A stretch of 64,000 bases of DNA from Agarilytica rhodophyticola (lineage in GTDB: Bacteria > Pseudomonadota > Gammaproteobacteria > Pseudomonadales > Cellvibrionaceae). The notes under the pieces were generated by a model, which saw nothing but the letters and a program-made list of their open reading frames with translations, searched no databases and was not told the DNA's origin. The DNA lies in contig NZ_CP020038.1 in assembly GCF_002157225.2 (NCBI RefSeq), forward strand, positions 310,001 to 374,000. The letters run 5' to 3'. Shown here in pieces: positions 43,872-52,874 of the stretch (the first letter of the stretch is position 1; the number at the start of each line of letters is the position of its first letter). The translations under genes and the position numbers were made by a program.

Positions 43872-44999
43872 TTACGCGGCTACAGGAATCTCACGCATCT
43901 GTCCTCTGAGTGTGGGAAGCATATGATTAGTGGTTAATTCTGTTACTGGGTTAAGAAAGGTGTCCACATTATCCAACCTTACAGTATTGGGTTGTTCGAA
44001 CATAAGCGGCACTGCCATCAGTTTGTCTAAAGAGGCATTAGAATTTACGCTATAATTCGTTTCATTGATTTCGTTGGAGGTTGGTTGTTCAAAGGCTTTT
44101 TTCTGTTTGTGATTAAGTTTTTGAGTGTCGAGAATCATGGTCTCCATACCGTTGTCATCCTTAAGCCCTTTTGCTGCTGCTAGGGCCATGCCTCCACCTA
44201 GTGAGTGGCCGATTATTTGTTTTGGGAGTTGCTCTGGTGAACTACTGCCTTCATTCATCAAGTCAACGAGTTTCTCTAAACCTCTATATTTATGACCCAT
44301 ACCCCCTAATCCTGTGACGACATCTTGAATAAGGTCTCCTTTATCCTGTGTCCCTCTTGCTACGAATACAAGTTCGCCACTAATATGGTCTTGATGAAGA
44401 TTAATATCCAGCTTTTTCGTTAAATCCAGCATTTTTTCTGCTTGTTTGGGACTAAGGTTGGGAAATTGCTTATTGAGCTCTTCGCTGGTGTTTAAGCGAG
44501 TGTCTAGCATTTTAAGCATAGTTTTAGCATCATCGTCGGTTAATTTAAGGTTTTCTAGTCCTTTTGGGGGGGGGAATTTGTCTTGTAGCCACTTAATTGC
44601 AGCCTTTTCATCCTTCTGTTTTAGCTCGCTTAATTCATTTATTCCATCATCGTCAAGATAAGTAAGTTGTGCGTAGAGTGTGCTATTAAGATGTTTCTCT
44701 TTCTGTCTTTGTGATAAATAGCTAAAGTCAGCTTGCACTGTAGCCGAGTTTTTTCCCATCAACGCATCTAGTTGCGATATTACGCTGCCTTTATTTAGTT
44801 TTTGTGTGGGAGCGAGCAGCATAGAGCTCGCTTGGTTGCCCAGTGGTTTTAGGTCAAGGGGAAACTGTAGGCGTTTTGAAGATGGTGCAATGTTAATGTG
44901 TGGCAGCTTAAGCTGTGGGGCGAGCCTTGTGGCAGTACTTTGCTTGGCTAAAACACCGATCGATGTATTTACAAACGAAGGTGTGGGTGTTTTGATCAT
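43872..44999 (-). CDS. Candidate T3SS effector with class-3 lipase-like domain
   Basis: This 375-residue protein lacks a signal peptide. The Ser/Thr/Asn-rich N-terminus (1-85) and a helical middle (90-195) precede an alpha/beta hydrolase core: ELVFVARGTQDKGDLIQD near 208, QIIGHSLGGGMALAAAKGL with nucleophile Ser266, and TTNHMLPTL with a candidate His359. Class 3 lipases carry this GxSxG elbow and an upstream RGT oxyanion strand. Its ATG overlaps the stop of a CesT-like chaperone gene (ATGA), the hallmark of a secreted effector with its own chaperone. It is the last gene of a four-gene minus-strand cluster. Confidence 0.78.
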   Translation of the reverse strand: MIKTPTPSFVNTSIGVLAKQSTATRLAPQLKLPHINIAPSSKRLQFPLDLKPLGNQASSMLLAPTQKLNKGSVISQLDALMGKNSATVQADFSYLSQRQKEKHLNSTLYAQLTYLDDDGINELSELKQKDEKAAIKWLQDKFPPPKGLENLKLTDDDAKTMLKMLDTRLNTSEELNKQFPNLSPKQAEKMLDLTKKLDINLHQDHISGELVFVARGTQDKGDLIQDVVTGLGGMGHKYRGLEKLVDLMNEGSSSPEQLPKQIIGHSLGGGMALAAAKGLKDDNGMETMILDTQKLNHKQKKAFEQPTSNEINETNYSVNSNASLDKLMAVPLMFEQPNTVRLDNVDTFLNPVTELTTNHMLPTLRGQMREIPVAA

Positions 45000-45475
45000 A
45001 CCCGTGCCTTAAGAAGGGACTGTATATGAAAAGGCTGATCGTTGCGTTCAATTGTTTTTATTTGTTTTTCCTTATCATCGGTGATATTGATAAGGGCTTT
45101 TGCCAGATTACAAGTATTGGTAAAAATATTATAGAAAGTCGACGTGTCTAAGACTTCACATGAGCAAAGATAGGTCAAAATAATGGCATCTTCGTAAGGG
45201 CTTATACTGAGGCTTGCGCCATTGAGCCTGCTGCCGGGAAAGCATGCTACCATTAACCTTTTAAGTGTAGAGTAATCTGTGTTCTGATCACCACTTAAGG
45301 GGTATATTGGAATTAATAAGTTTAAGCTTTCACCATTACTAGTTAATGCCAGAGTAATATCAAGCTTATTCTCATAAGTTAGCGCACAGGTATTATCTTG
45401 ATTGAGCTCAATTTTAGGGCAATTAAGAGATTGACAAAACTCTGTTAGGATATCATTAATTTTTTTCTTGCTCAT
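44996..45475 (-). CDS. CesT-like type III secretion chaperone
   Basis: This protein has about 159 residues from ATG 45475; a GTG nine bases earlier (45484) is possible. The fold signature of class I T3SS chaperones is clear: an N-terminal helix (INDILTEFCQSLNCPKIEL), strands (NTCALTYENKLDITLALTS, LNLLIPIYPLSG), a helix (TLKRLMVACFPGSRLNGASLSISP) and a final strand-helix (DAIILTYLCSCEVLDTSTFYNIFTNTCNLAKALINI). Such proteins dimerise and hold an effector's N-terminus for export. Coupling to the lipase-like gene names its client. The protein is acidic as expected. Confidence 0.85.
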   Translation of the reverse strand: MSKKKINDILTEFCQSLNCPKIELNQDNTCALTYENKLDITLALTSNGESLNLLIPIYPLSGDQNTDYSTLKRLMVACFPGSRLNGASLSISPYEDAIILTYLCSCEVLDTSTFYNIFTNTCNLAKALINITDDKEKQIKTIERNDQPFHIQSLLKARV

Positions 45476-45514
45476 AAGTTTCACACTAATAGCTTGTACT
45501 CTTCTCTTCTGTCA

Positions 45515-46147
45515 TCATTGCAGATGAGTAATAGCTTTTTCATATTTATTTTTTAGACCTACATCTTTAGTTGAGTCTTGTATACTTTTTAACATCTTTA
45601 TTCCATCGCCTTTTTCATTGGTTTTTTCTAATGCTGCTGCATAATCCGTAAAGAACATAACATCATCTACACCTATTGCTTTAGCAGCTACTTTGTAGTG
45701 AGTTAATGCAGTCTTAGTATCTCCTTCAAGGTTATCTATATATTGCGCGATTGCCTTGTTCGCTAACGGATTATTTTTATCTATGGCTAGAGCTTCTTGG
45801 TATATTTTTTTGGGATCATCAGCTGACGACTGAGGAGGCTCTTCAGCGCCGGCTTGATAAGCGGTATCTGCCTTCAGTAGTAGTAACTCTATCGATTTAG
45901 GAAATTTTTTAAGAGACTGGTCGATAATGTCTAGTGTCTCTTGATAGGTAATGTTATTGTCATTTAATTTTTCTTGACATAGCTTAACTAAGTCTCTTTC
46001 TGATGTTGTCATACTCATTGATTTACTCGATGAAAGTGTTGGAGGATGAGACAATACATTAGAAAATATATTTTTGTTTTCTAATGGTTTAGATCTGACA
46101 CGAGATACTTCTGAAATACTTTGATCAGAGGAAGCTATTCTTATCAT
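45515..46147 (-). CDS. TPR-repeat protein in the effector cluster
   Basis: This 210-residue protein has a Ser-rich N-terminus (1-50, without signal peptide) followed by tetratricopeptide-like helix pairs: ETLDIIDQSLKKFPKSIELLLLKADTAYQAG (about 65-96), KKIYQEALAIDKNNPLANKAIAQYIDN and TKTALTHYKVAAKAIGVDDVMFFTDYAAALEKTNEKG. TPR proteins in T3SS loci are often class II chaperones, but the long N-terminus makes an effector equally plausible. It is 30 bp upstream of the chaperone gene in transcription order and AT-rich like its neighbours. Confidence 0.7.
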   Translation of the reverse strand: MIRIASSDQSISEVSRVRSKPLENKNIFSNVLSHPPTLSSSKSMSMTTSERDLVKLCQEKLNDNNITYQETLDIIDQSLKKFPKSIELLLLKADTAYQAGAEEPPQSSADDPKKIYQEALAIDKNNPLANKAIAQYIDNLEGDTKTALTHYKVAAKAIGVDDVMFFTDYAAALEKTNEKGDGIKMLKSIQDSTKDVGLKNKYEKAITHLQ

Positions 46148-46206
46148 ATTCTTTCATTCCATCATATATTATTAGCTATACTGGTGTATTAAAAATAATC
46201 TTCATT

Positions 46207-47328
46207 TTAATGCTTCTTAGCGAAGATATTTGCTACATCATCACCATCTACATTCATTGTTGTTGGGCCTGGATGGCCAACGGATATCTCGATATTAATA
46301 TTTGGCCTATTGGCACAAAATTGTTGTATAACATGTTCACATGACGGACAAATAGGGCGCTGTGATACTAATTGTATTGTTCCTTTTGAGTCAGGTGTTG
46401 TTTCTCTAAAAATTTTGTCTAATATTTTAATTTCTGTATCGGCTTTCCTGTCATTCTGTTTAGTTTTTATTGTGCTAAAAAGTTCATTATGTAAGTTGAT
46501 AGGTGGAACAAAACCTTCTATATTATCCATGCCACTAAAGGCCTCTAGATTACTCTGCTTTCCATCTATATTTACACGAGCAAAAGCTATATTACCATTG
46601 CTAAAAGTACTAAATCGATCAAGACTCATTGCAACATTATCTCTTATATCACGCAATCTTTGTTGGTCTTGTGTACCTGCTTTACCATTTAGGCCACCGA
46701 TAGTTACATTGGTTGGTAAACGCGTTTTTGTCGTTTCCTGCCATTTATTAAAATTTAGGGCGACAGTAGCCTTATTCTCCTTTGGTATATTGCTTTTCTT
46801 CGATCCTTTTTGGCTGGCTACTTGCTGCCAACCATCATCGTCTACCGCTGGTTTGTTATTTGATATATTGGTTGAACCGTTGTTTCTATTTTTTTTCTTT
46901 TTTCTAGATCTTTTACTGCTTATCTGTTGCGAAACATCATCGTTGGCTGGCTCATCCACGGCTACTCCTGCTGAGCTGCTAGCGGATGGTTTTTGCTTTT
47001 GTATCAGTAATTGTTGTAATAGCTCTTCTTGAGTTGCGTTTTTTTTGCTTCCCAAAATATCTACTGGTGAGTTATCTGTTTCTGGTGCTTGTGCCAAATG
47101 CTCCTGTGCAACTGCATTTGGCGACATAACAATTGGTGGTCTAGCTTGGGCTTGCGAAACAACTGAACTTAGGTTGTTGTTAGATGAAGCTGCATTTGTG
47201 GAATTTGCACCACTACTTCCCGTTTGAGCTGGTAACGGTTGGCCATAAATCCTGTTGTAAACTGCACTTGGAATATTACCCATAGTATTTCCGGCCTGAG
47301 TATTAGTCTTTGGTGGACTAATTTGCAT
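46207..47328 (-). CDS. Candidate secreted effector with cytidine-deaminase-like toxin domain
   Basis: This 373-residue protein has no signal peptide. The N-terminal 190 residues are low-complexity Ser/Asn/Ala/Gln-rich, with a Lys/Arg-rich RSRKKKKNRNN segment near 140 that could act as a nuclear localisation signal. From about 190 it is folded. The C-terminal part shows the deaminase fold motifs DTE (D297, E299) and PICPSC (C327, C330) with the family spacing, followed by EHVIQQFCANRPNINIEIS. In toxin deaminases the sequence PCxxC...V..QF...P.I.V is a hallmark, and D or H at the first position holds zinc. It is the first gene of the effector cluster; immunity was not seen nearby. Confidence 0.7.
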   Translation of the reverse strand: MQISPPKTNTQAGNTMGNIPSAVYNRIYGQPLPAQTGSSGANSTNAASSNNNLSSVVSQAQARPPIVMSPNAVAQEHLAQAPETDNSPVDILGSKKNATQEELLQQLLIQKQKPSASSSAGVAVDEPANDDVSQQISSKRSRKKKKNRNNGSTNISNNKPAVDDDGWQQVASQKGSKKSNIPKENKATVALNFNKWQETTKTRLPTNVTIGGLNGKAGTQDQQRLRDIRDNVAMSLDRFSTFSNGNIAFARVNIDGKQSNLEAFSGMDNIEGFVPPINLHNELFSTIKTKQNDRKADTEIKILDKIFRETTPDSKGTIQLVSQRPICPSCEHVIQQFCANRPNINIEISVGHPGPTTMNVDGDDVANIFAKKH

Positions 47329-47662
47329 TTATACAATGTTGAGTTTTAACAAGCTGCGAATATTAGTGGCTTTGGATGCCGGATTGTTCTGTAAGTATTT
47401 TTAATTAGTAAAATGTATACAATAAATCGCTTGGTTTATATCGGTTTAAATAGTTTCTGATATTTTTTGTTGAATTGTCTTTGAGAAAAGAATGTAGAAA
47501 AAAATAGAAAGTGAGATCTTGTCTTTGCGACGTAAATTTAAATGATATGCTATCCCTAGCTTTGCGGTTTAAATAGGAGAGTTGGTTAACATGTTTTTTT
47601 TAGGGGAAATTTATAAGCATTGAATTATTTTGGAGTTTTTAGATTAAAAATTTTTTCTAAAA
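47329..47662. other. Intergenic gap, promoter region of the effector cluster
   Basis: These 334 very AT-rich bases lie upstream of the deaminase-like gene and downstream of the COG3146 gene, which ends at 47663. I see no gene. No hrp-box (GGAACC plus CCAC) or other known T3SS activator site was recognised. Confidence 0.4.
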
Positions 47663-48850
47663 TCAAAATGTAAATAAATAATCCTCTTCTACTGTTTCAA
47701 CCCCCTCCTTAAATGGCATAAGCGTTCTTGTATCTTTTATATAAGCATTAATATGTTGTATTTCTTGTTGAGTGAATTCATTGATAGCACCGTTAAATGA
47801 CGGGTGGCTGAGCCAGTGGTAAGAGCGTGTTTTAATCGGCGTAAAGCCACGTTGAATTTTATGCTCACCTTGGGCGCCTGGGTCGAATCGTTTTAATTGG
47901 TGTTGGATGGCATATTCAATACCCTGGTAATAGCAGCACTCAAAGTGTAATCCATCGAGATCTATCTGAGTACCCCAGTAGCGGCCGTAAAGCGTATCTT
48001 CGTCGCGCAGATATAGGGCTGCGGCGATCATATTATTTTGATGGTGGGCACTACATACTAATACTTGTTGAGGAAATTCATGGCCGAGTCGATGGAAAAA
48101 ATCTGGACCTAAATAACCTGTGCGGCCACTCCTTTTAAGATAGGTACGATGGTAGAGCGCATAGAACTTGTTCCACTCTTCTGTCGTTAGCTCATCAGCA
48201 TGACGCATACGAATATCGAGATCCTGAGAGAAAACTTTTTGCCGTTCCTTTTTTAAATTTTTCCTTTTTCTGGAACTAAAACTATTGAGGAAATCGTCGA
48301 AATCTTTGAAGCCTTGATTAAACCAATGGAACTGATAACCTTGGCGTTCAGTAAAACGGGCTTGCTCAAAAGTAGAATTATCTTGTGGGAATAAGCTGTG
48401 AAAGCCCGACATATTTTCTTCTTTTAAACAGTTCTTAATCGCTTCGATTATTGCTGTGTTGCATGACTGTTTTTGTTCGTTACTTAAATCCTTTGAAAAG
48501 CCTATACGAGGGCCTGTCGCCGGGGTAAATGGAATAGCATTAAGTAACTTGGGGTAATATTCGATACCCGCTTGATGGTAAGCGTCGGCCCAGGACCAAT
48601 CAAAAACGTATTCACCATAAGAGTGCCCTTTTACAAACAGAGGCATTACGGCGATGATTTTTCCATTTTCTTCGATACTAAGATGTTTTGGCTGCCATCC
48701 CGTATTTTGCTTACCGGCGGTATCGACACTGTTAGATTCTTCTAATGCCTTAAAAAAGGCGTGCTGGGTAAATGGGTATTTTGTTTGCCAAAGTGCATCC
48801 CAATCTTGGGCCGCGATTTGTGCGATTGATTGATGAAACTTAACTTCCAC
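47663..48850 (-). CDS. COG3146 family acyltransferase-like protein
   Basis: This 395-residue protein matches the peptidogalycan-biosynthesis/GNAT-like family (DUF482): VFDWSWADAYHQAGIEYYPKLLNAIPFTPATGPRIG near 75-115, SSRKRKNLKKERQKV near 190-205, and RYWGTQIDLDGLHFECCYYQGIEYAI with DPGAQGEHKIQRGF near 300-350. Two FemAB-like acyltransferase halves are implied. The biochemical role is unknown. It follows phoR by about 100 bp on the same strand, probably as a separate unit. Confidence 0.9.
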   Translation of the reverse strand: MEVKFHQSIAQIAAQDWDALWQTKYPFTQHAFFKALEESNSVDTAGKQNTGWQPKHLSIEENGKIIAVMPLFVKGHSYGEYVFDWSWADAYHQAGIEYYPKLLNAIPFTPATGPRIGFSKDLSNEQKQSCNTAIIEAIKNCLKEENMSGFHSLFPQDNSTFEQARFTERQGYQFHWFNQGFKDFDDFLNSFSSRKRKNLKKERQKVFSQDLDIRMRHADELTTEEWNKFYALYHRTYLKRSGRTGYLGPDFFHRLGHEFPQQVLVCSAHHQNNMIAAALYLRDEDTLYGRYWGTQIDLDGLHFECCYYQGIEYAIQHQLKRFDPGAQGEHKIQRGFTPIKTRSYHWLSHPSFNGAINEFTQQEIQHINAYIKDTRTLMPFKEGVETVEEDYLFTF

Positions 48851-48946
48851 AACTCACATACTCTTGAAAATGGTCGTGGAAGCTTACCTGAATCTATCTA
48901 GAGGTAACAGGTGTACTTTTCATAGTGGCTAACACTAAAAAAGGTA

Positions 48947-50251
48947 TTAAGCGACTTTTTCTCGAAGTATTCGCTCGATGGGAAAATAGCAACTGAATGA
49001 ACTGCCTTTGCCGAGATGGCTGGTGATTTTTAACTCTGCGTCATGTCGGGCAAGAACATGTTTCACAATCGCAAGTCCCAGACCTGTACCTCCTAGAGCG
49101 GTTGAGCGGCTATCGTCGACCCGATAGAAACGTTCAGTAAGCCTTGGGATATGCTTAGGGTCAATGCCTAAGCCACTGTCGGTGACGCTAACGATGCATG
49201 CCTCTTCAGTTTGAGTGACACTTATATCAATACCACCGCCCTCGGGTGAGTATTTAACGGCGTTAAAGGTGAGATTTGAGAAGGCACTGTGAAGCTCTTG
49301 GTTATTGCCCAAAATTGATACCCCTGCATCGCCACTCAGAGTAATCTGATGATGTATCTTCCCTCCCAACGCTTGGGCATCGGATACGATGGTTTCTAAT
49401 AGAGGCGATAAGGCAACAGGTTTTGGTTTGAGCTCGGTTTGATCAGTTTCTAGACGGCTTAGCGTGATCAAGTCATTCACTAATGCTGTCATCCTATCGC
49501 TCTGCTGTAGCATTTGATTAAAGGCATTGCGCAGTGTTTTCGATAGGTCTGGGGCATCGATGAGAGTTTCTATATAGCCTTTTATGACGGTCAGAGGCGT
49601 GCGCAGCTCGTGGGAGACATTACTGACGAAATCCTTACGCATCTGTTCCAACAAATTAACACGAGTAACGTCACGGATAACAATCAAGCGCTCTCCTTGG
49701 CCAAATGGATGGACATGGAATTCTAAATGTTGACCTTCGTTTCTAAGAGACTCAAGTTCGAGGGGAGAGCTATAGCTTTGTGTTTCAAAATAGTTAATAA
49801 AACGTGGATTGCGGATAATATTGACTAATTTGTGGCCGCGATCGATATCTTGAAAGTTGAATAGGTCTTGTGAGGAGCGATTCCACCACTCTATATTTGC
49901 GCGACTATCGACAAGTATTACCGCATCTGCCAACGCGGAAGTCATTTCCTGTACACGTGTCACAACAGCTTGCAAGCGCACTTTGTCTTTTTCGTAGCGT
50001 CTTGAGAGAAGTCTTATATCGTCGGCAATTTCTCCCCATATGCCGCCGAAGTCATCACCCGGCGGGCCGCTACGACGGGCTTGCGCTGCCCAGCTTTCAA
50101 GTTGGGCCGTGCGATAGAGCAGCCATATAATAAATAGGAACAGAGCTATTGATAGCCATACGAATTCCGCATCGAATGAAAAGCCGATGACGAAGGAGGT
50201 GATGGTGACAAAAGCGAGCCAGCGAAGCTCAGTCTTTAGACCTCTACTCAT
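48947..50251 (-). CDS. phoR: Phosphate regulon sensor histidine kinase PhoR
   Basis: This 434-residue inner-membrane kinase has two N-terminal hydrophobic segments (LAFVTITSFVIGFSF, FVWLSIALFLFIIWLL), a PAS region (LADAVILVDSRANIEWWN near 108-124), the phospho-acceptor box FVSNVSHELRTPLTVIKGY (His near 212) and the ATPase N/G boxes (AFSNLTFNAVKYSPEGG, DSGLGIDPKHIPRLTERFYRVD, GGTGLGLAIV). It reports phosphate limitation, with the Pst system, to PhoB. Gene order phoB-phoR, 18 bp apart, is standard. Confidence 0.95.
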   Translation of the reverse strand: MSRGLKTELRWLAFVTITSFVIGFSFDAEFVWLSIALFLFIIWLLYRTAQLESWAAQARRSGPPGDDFGGIWGEIADDIRLLSRRYEKDKVRLQAVVTRVQEMTSALADAVILVDSRANIEWWNRSSQDLFNFQDIDRGHKLVNIIRNPRFINYFETQSYSSPLELESLRNEGQHLEFHVHPFGQGERLIVIRDVTRVNLLEQMRKDFVSNVSHELRTPLTVIKGYIETLIDAPDLSKTLRNAFNQMLQQSDRMTALVNDLITLSRLETDQTELKPKPVALSPLLETIVSDAQALGGKIHHQITLSGDAGVSILGNNQELHSAFSNLTFNAVKYSPEGGGIDISVTQTEEACIVSVTDSGLGIDPKHIPRLTERFYRVDDSRSTALGGTGLGLAIVKHVLARHDAELKITSHLGKGSSFSCYFPIERILREKVA

Positions 50252-50269
50252 AGTATGAGAAACGCTAGT

Positions 50270-50977
50270 TTAGTTGTGGGCAGGTGCTATTTTATTCGAA
50301 AACCGATAGCCAGCGCCACGTACAGTTTGAATAAATCTATCATGCCCTTGAACGCTTAGCGCTTTACGCAATCGTCGTATATGCACATCGACAGTGCGCT
50401 CTTCGACATACACATTGCCGCCCCATACATGATCTAACAGCTGGCTACGGGTATAGACGCGCTCTTGATGGGTGAGGAAAAACTCTAGCAAACGATATTC
50501 CGTTGGACCCATATTGATGGGTATGGTGTTGATTGTCACTCTATGACTAGTGGGGTCTAGGCAAAGACCATCAATTTGAATGGGTTCCTGTGCACTGTGT
50601 GATTCCGCTCGGCGTAACACAGCTTTCAAACGTGCAACTAGCTCTCTGGGTGAAAATGGCTTGGTAATATAATCGTCGGCACCGACATCAAGACCTTGGA
50701 TTTTATTATCCTCTTCCCCTTTTGCTGTCAGCATTATAATAGGGATATCTTGTGTGACTTCGTTGCGTTTTAGCCTCCTAGCGAGCTCTATACCGCTGGT
50801 ACCTGGAAGCATCCAGTCAAGGAGTATCAAGTCCGGTTTTTTATCAATAATTAAGCTGTGAGCTTCTTGTGCATCACCGGCCTCAAGCACATGGTACTCA
50901 GCCATTTCTAAAGCAACACGCAGCATGTCCCTAATAGGGGATTCATCGTCTACGACCAAAATTCTCTTATCTGGCAT
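50270..50977 (-). CDS. phoB: Phosphate regulon response regulator PhoB
   Basis: This 235-residue OmpR-family regulator has a receiver domain with the phospho-acceptor in [13 protein letters not shown] (Asp about 53), [18 protein letters not shown] near 105-122, and a winged-helix DNA-binding domain ([45 protein letters not shown]). It activates the Pho regulon through Pho boxes. It stands downstream of ubiA as in Pseudomonas (ubiA-phoB-phoR), though ubiC is not here. Confidence 0.96.
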   Translation of the reverse strand: MPDKRILVVDDESPIRDMLRVALEMAEYHVLEAGDAQEAHSLIIDKKPDLILLDWMLPGTSGIELARRLKRNEVTQDIPIIMLTAKGEEDNKIQGLDVGADDYITKPFSPRELVARLKAVLRRAESHSAQEPIQIDGLCLDPTSHRVTINTIPINMGPTEYRLLEFFLTHQERVYTRSQLLDHVWGGNVYVEERTVDVHIRRLRKALSVQGHDRFIQTVRGAGYRFSNKIAPAHN

Positions 50978-51124
50978 TAGGCATAACCTTTGGACTCAAG
51001 CTCTGGGAAATTGAATGTGAGCGACATGCGCATTAAATAAAGCTTTTGTTGCCGTTTTATGACAAGAATAGATTCTTTTGCGCTTTTAGGATAGGTTCCT
51101 CGGTTTTAAGTCCGGTTATAAGGC

Positions 51125-51991
51125 TTACAAAGTTTTAGTCGCATAGTCCCCAGCGATACCTACAAACACTGCCATACCGACCCAATTATTATTTAAAAAT
51201 GCCTTAAAGCATAGTTGTGGCTTACGCTCTCGTATCAGATATTGTTGGTAAACAAAGAGAGCAGCTACAGCGAGTAAGCTGAGTTTGTATACAATGCCTA
51301 ATTCAAATCGGCTACCCATCATATACAAGGCAATTAAAGTGATCACCTGTAAAGCTTTGGTGACTATCAAATCCGAATCTCCAAGCAAAATGGCGGTAGA
51401 TTTGACTCCAAGCTTAATATCATCCTTGCGATCCACCATAGCGTAAAACGTATCGTAGATCACAGTCCATAGAACAACAGTAGTGTAGATGAGCCAAATA
51501 GACGGCTGCAGCTCTCCTGTCTGAGCGGTAAAAGACATAGGTACAGCCCATGCGAAAGCTGCGCCGAGGACGACCTGTGGCAGATGGGTGTAGCGTTTCA
51601 TAAATGGGTAAGCACTAGCCAAAGCTAAGGCGCCTAGTGATAGCATTACCGTAAGTGTATTTGTTAAGAGCACCAAGGCAAATGCCACTATACATAAAAC
51701 GGCAAATAAACCTAGGGCTTCTTTGCTACTCACAATACCTGATGTCAGTGGGCGATTTTTTGTTCGTTCTACATGCTTGTCAATCTTACGATCAGCAAAA
51801 TCGTTAATGACGCATCCTGCCGAGCGCATTACGACTACACCCAATAGAAAGATGATCAGTACGTCCCAATCGGGAAACCCTTTCGCCGCTAGCCACAGTG
51901 CCCAGAGTGTTGGCCATGCAACGAGATAAATTCCAATCGGCCGGTCAAGGCGCATTAATTGTCCATATTGGATCAATTTTTCTTTATTCAT
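51125..51991 (-). CDS. ubiA: 4-hydroxybenzoate octaprenyltransferase
   Basis: This 288-residue inner-membrane enzyme joins a polyprenyl chain to 4-hydroxybenzoate in ubiquinone biosynthesis. Two Asp-rich motifs show it: [20 protein letters not shown] (first NDxxD, about residues 63-82) and [22 protein letters not shown] (second DxxxD, about 180-200). Multiple hydrophobic helices fit the nine-pass fold. No chorismate lyase gene adjoins it here, unlike in many gammaproteobacteria. Confidence 0.95.
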   Translation of the reverse strand: MNKEKLIQYGQLMRLDRPIGIYLVAWPTLWALWLAAKGFPDWDVLIIFLLGVVVMRSAGCVINDFADRKIDKHVERTKNRPLTSGIVSSKEALGLFAVLCIVAFALVLLTNTLTVMLSLGALALASAYPFMKRYTHLPQVVLGAAFAWAVPMSFTAQTGELQPSIWLIYTTVVLWTVIYDTFYAMVDRKDDIKLGVKSTAILLGDSDLIVTKALQVITLIALYMMGSRFELGIVYKLSLLAVAALFVYQQYLIRERKPQLCFKAFLNNNWVGMAVFVGIAGDYATKTL

Positions 51992-52027
51992 AAGATGTTA
52001 TGGCTCGAAAAAGGGGCAAGAATACAC

Positions 52028-52190
52028 TATAGCTGAAGCACTATAAACTGACCTTATAAAACCGGCTATTTTAGCGCTGTGTGGCGTTGCTCATTTTGCC
52101 CATAGGCCCACTATGCGCGGCAATGAGCGCCTTACTCAGCACGAAAATAGCGCGCTTTTCTTTATGCCAATTTATATTGCTTCAGCTATA
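52028..52190. repeat. 163-bp fold-back (MITE-like) palindromic element
   Basis: TATAGCTGAAGCA (52028-52040) is exactly inverted as TGCTTCAGCTATA (52178-52190). Further in, GCTATTTT (52065-52072) matches AAAATAGC (52144-52151), GGC-GCTCAT-type pairs match ATGAGC-GCC (52091-52133), and CATA/TATG closes the centre. The whole region pairs as one long imperfect hairpin. This is the structure of a miniature inverted-repeat transposable element or of an ERIC-like repeat. A TA target duplication is possible at both ends. Confidence 0.75.
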
Positions 52191-52492
52191 ACTACCACTA
52201 ATGAAAAACATTTTTACTTTTTTAAGGGATTTTTGTACAAAACCCTCAAACTTTGGCTAGGCTAAAGGAGCTGGGTAAATTTTATCTGTATTGTTTTCTC
52301 TATTAATATTCTTGTATTTATAGGGAGGACTTATTGGGGATAAATCCAGAGTTCTAATAATAAGTAAAGTACTCATTTTTCTCGACAGGTGCCTTCCAAT
52401 AAGGTTGTTTGTATATTTTGGGCTAAGCCTATTATTTTTTGCGAATAATCTGGGAGATCACCTTTTAGATAATTTTGCGATAGGAGAGAAAT
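52191..52492. other. Intergenic region upstream of the HU gene
   Basis: These 302 bases carry no gene. They should contain the HU promoter; TTGTTT at about 52404 with TATTAT near 52429 is a possible pair with a long (19-base) spacer. Nothing else stands out. Confidence 0.35.
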
Positions 52493-52765
52493 ATGCGAAA
52501 AGCTGATTTAGTTAATGCGGTTGCAGATATTGCGGATTTAAGTTTGCGTGAAGCTGATGATGCAGTGTCGTCTGTGTTTGAGCACATCACAAATGCACTA
52601 GCACGTGGTGAGCCTTTAAATTTAATTGGTTTTGGTTCTTTTAACGTTAAACAGCGTGCAGCAAGGCAAGGTCGCAATCCAAAAACAGGAGACTTAATTG
52701 AAATTGCAGCGAGTAAACAAGTTAGTTTTAAAGCAGGTAAAAACTTACGGGAACATATTATTTAA
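52493..52765 (+). CDS. HU/IHF family DNA-binding protein
   Basis: This 90-residue nucleoid protein has the HU fold: MRKADLVNAVADIADLSLREADDAVSSVFEHITNAL, then GEPLNLIGFGSFNVKQRAARQGRNPKTGDLIEIAASKQVSFKAGKNLR with the DNA-gripping RNPKTG arm. An AGGAGAG ribosome site precedes the ATG. It is shaped like HU but has residues not typical of HupA/HupB, so it may be a divergent HU or an HU-like paralogue. Single-gene unit. Confidence 0.94.
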   Translation: MRKADLVNAVADIADLSLREADDAVSSVFEHITNALARGEPLNLIGFGSFNVKQRAARQGRNPKTGDLIEIAASKQVSFKAGKNLREHII

Positions 52766-52874
52766 ATTGATTCTCATTACTGAGTAAGTTGATAAAAGAA
52801 AATTTTCGCGCACTCGAATCAATATTTTAAGAATTTATATTTGACTCTTCCTTTTCATCTTATTCAGTGCCTTT

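Noticed and set aside
46310-47032. 240-residue plus-strand hydrophobic reading frame
   Set aside because: It is antisense to the deaminase-like gene; its Phe/Leu runs are mirror images of Lys/Glu-rich codons.
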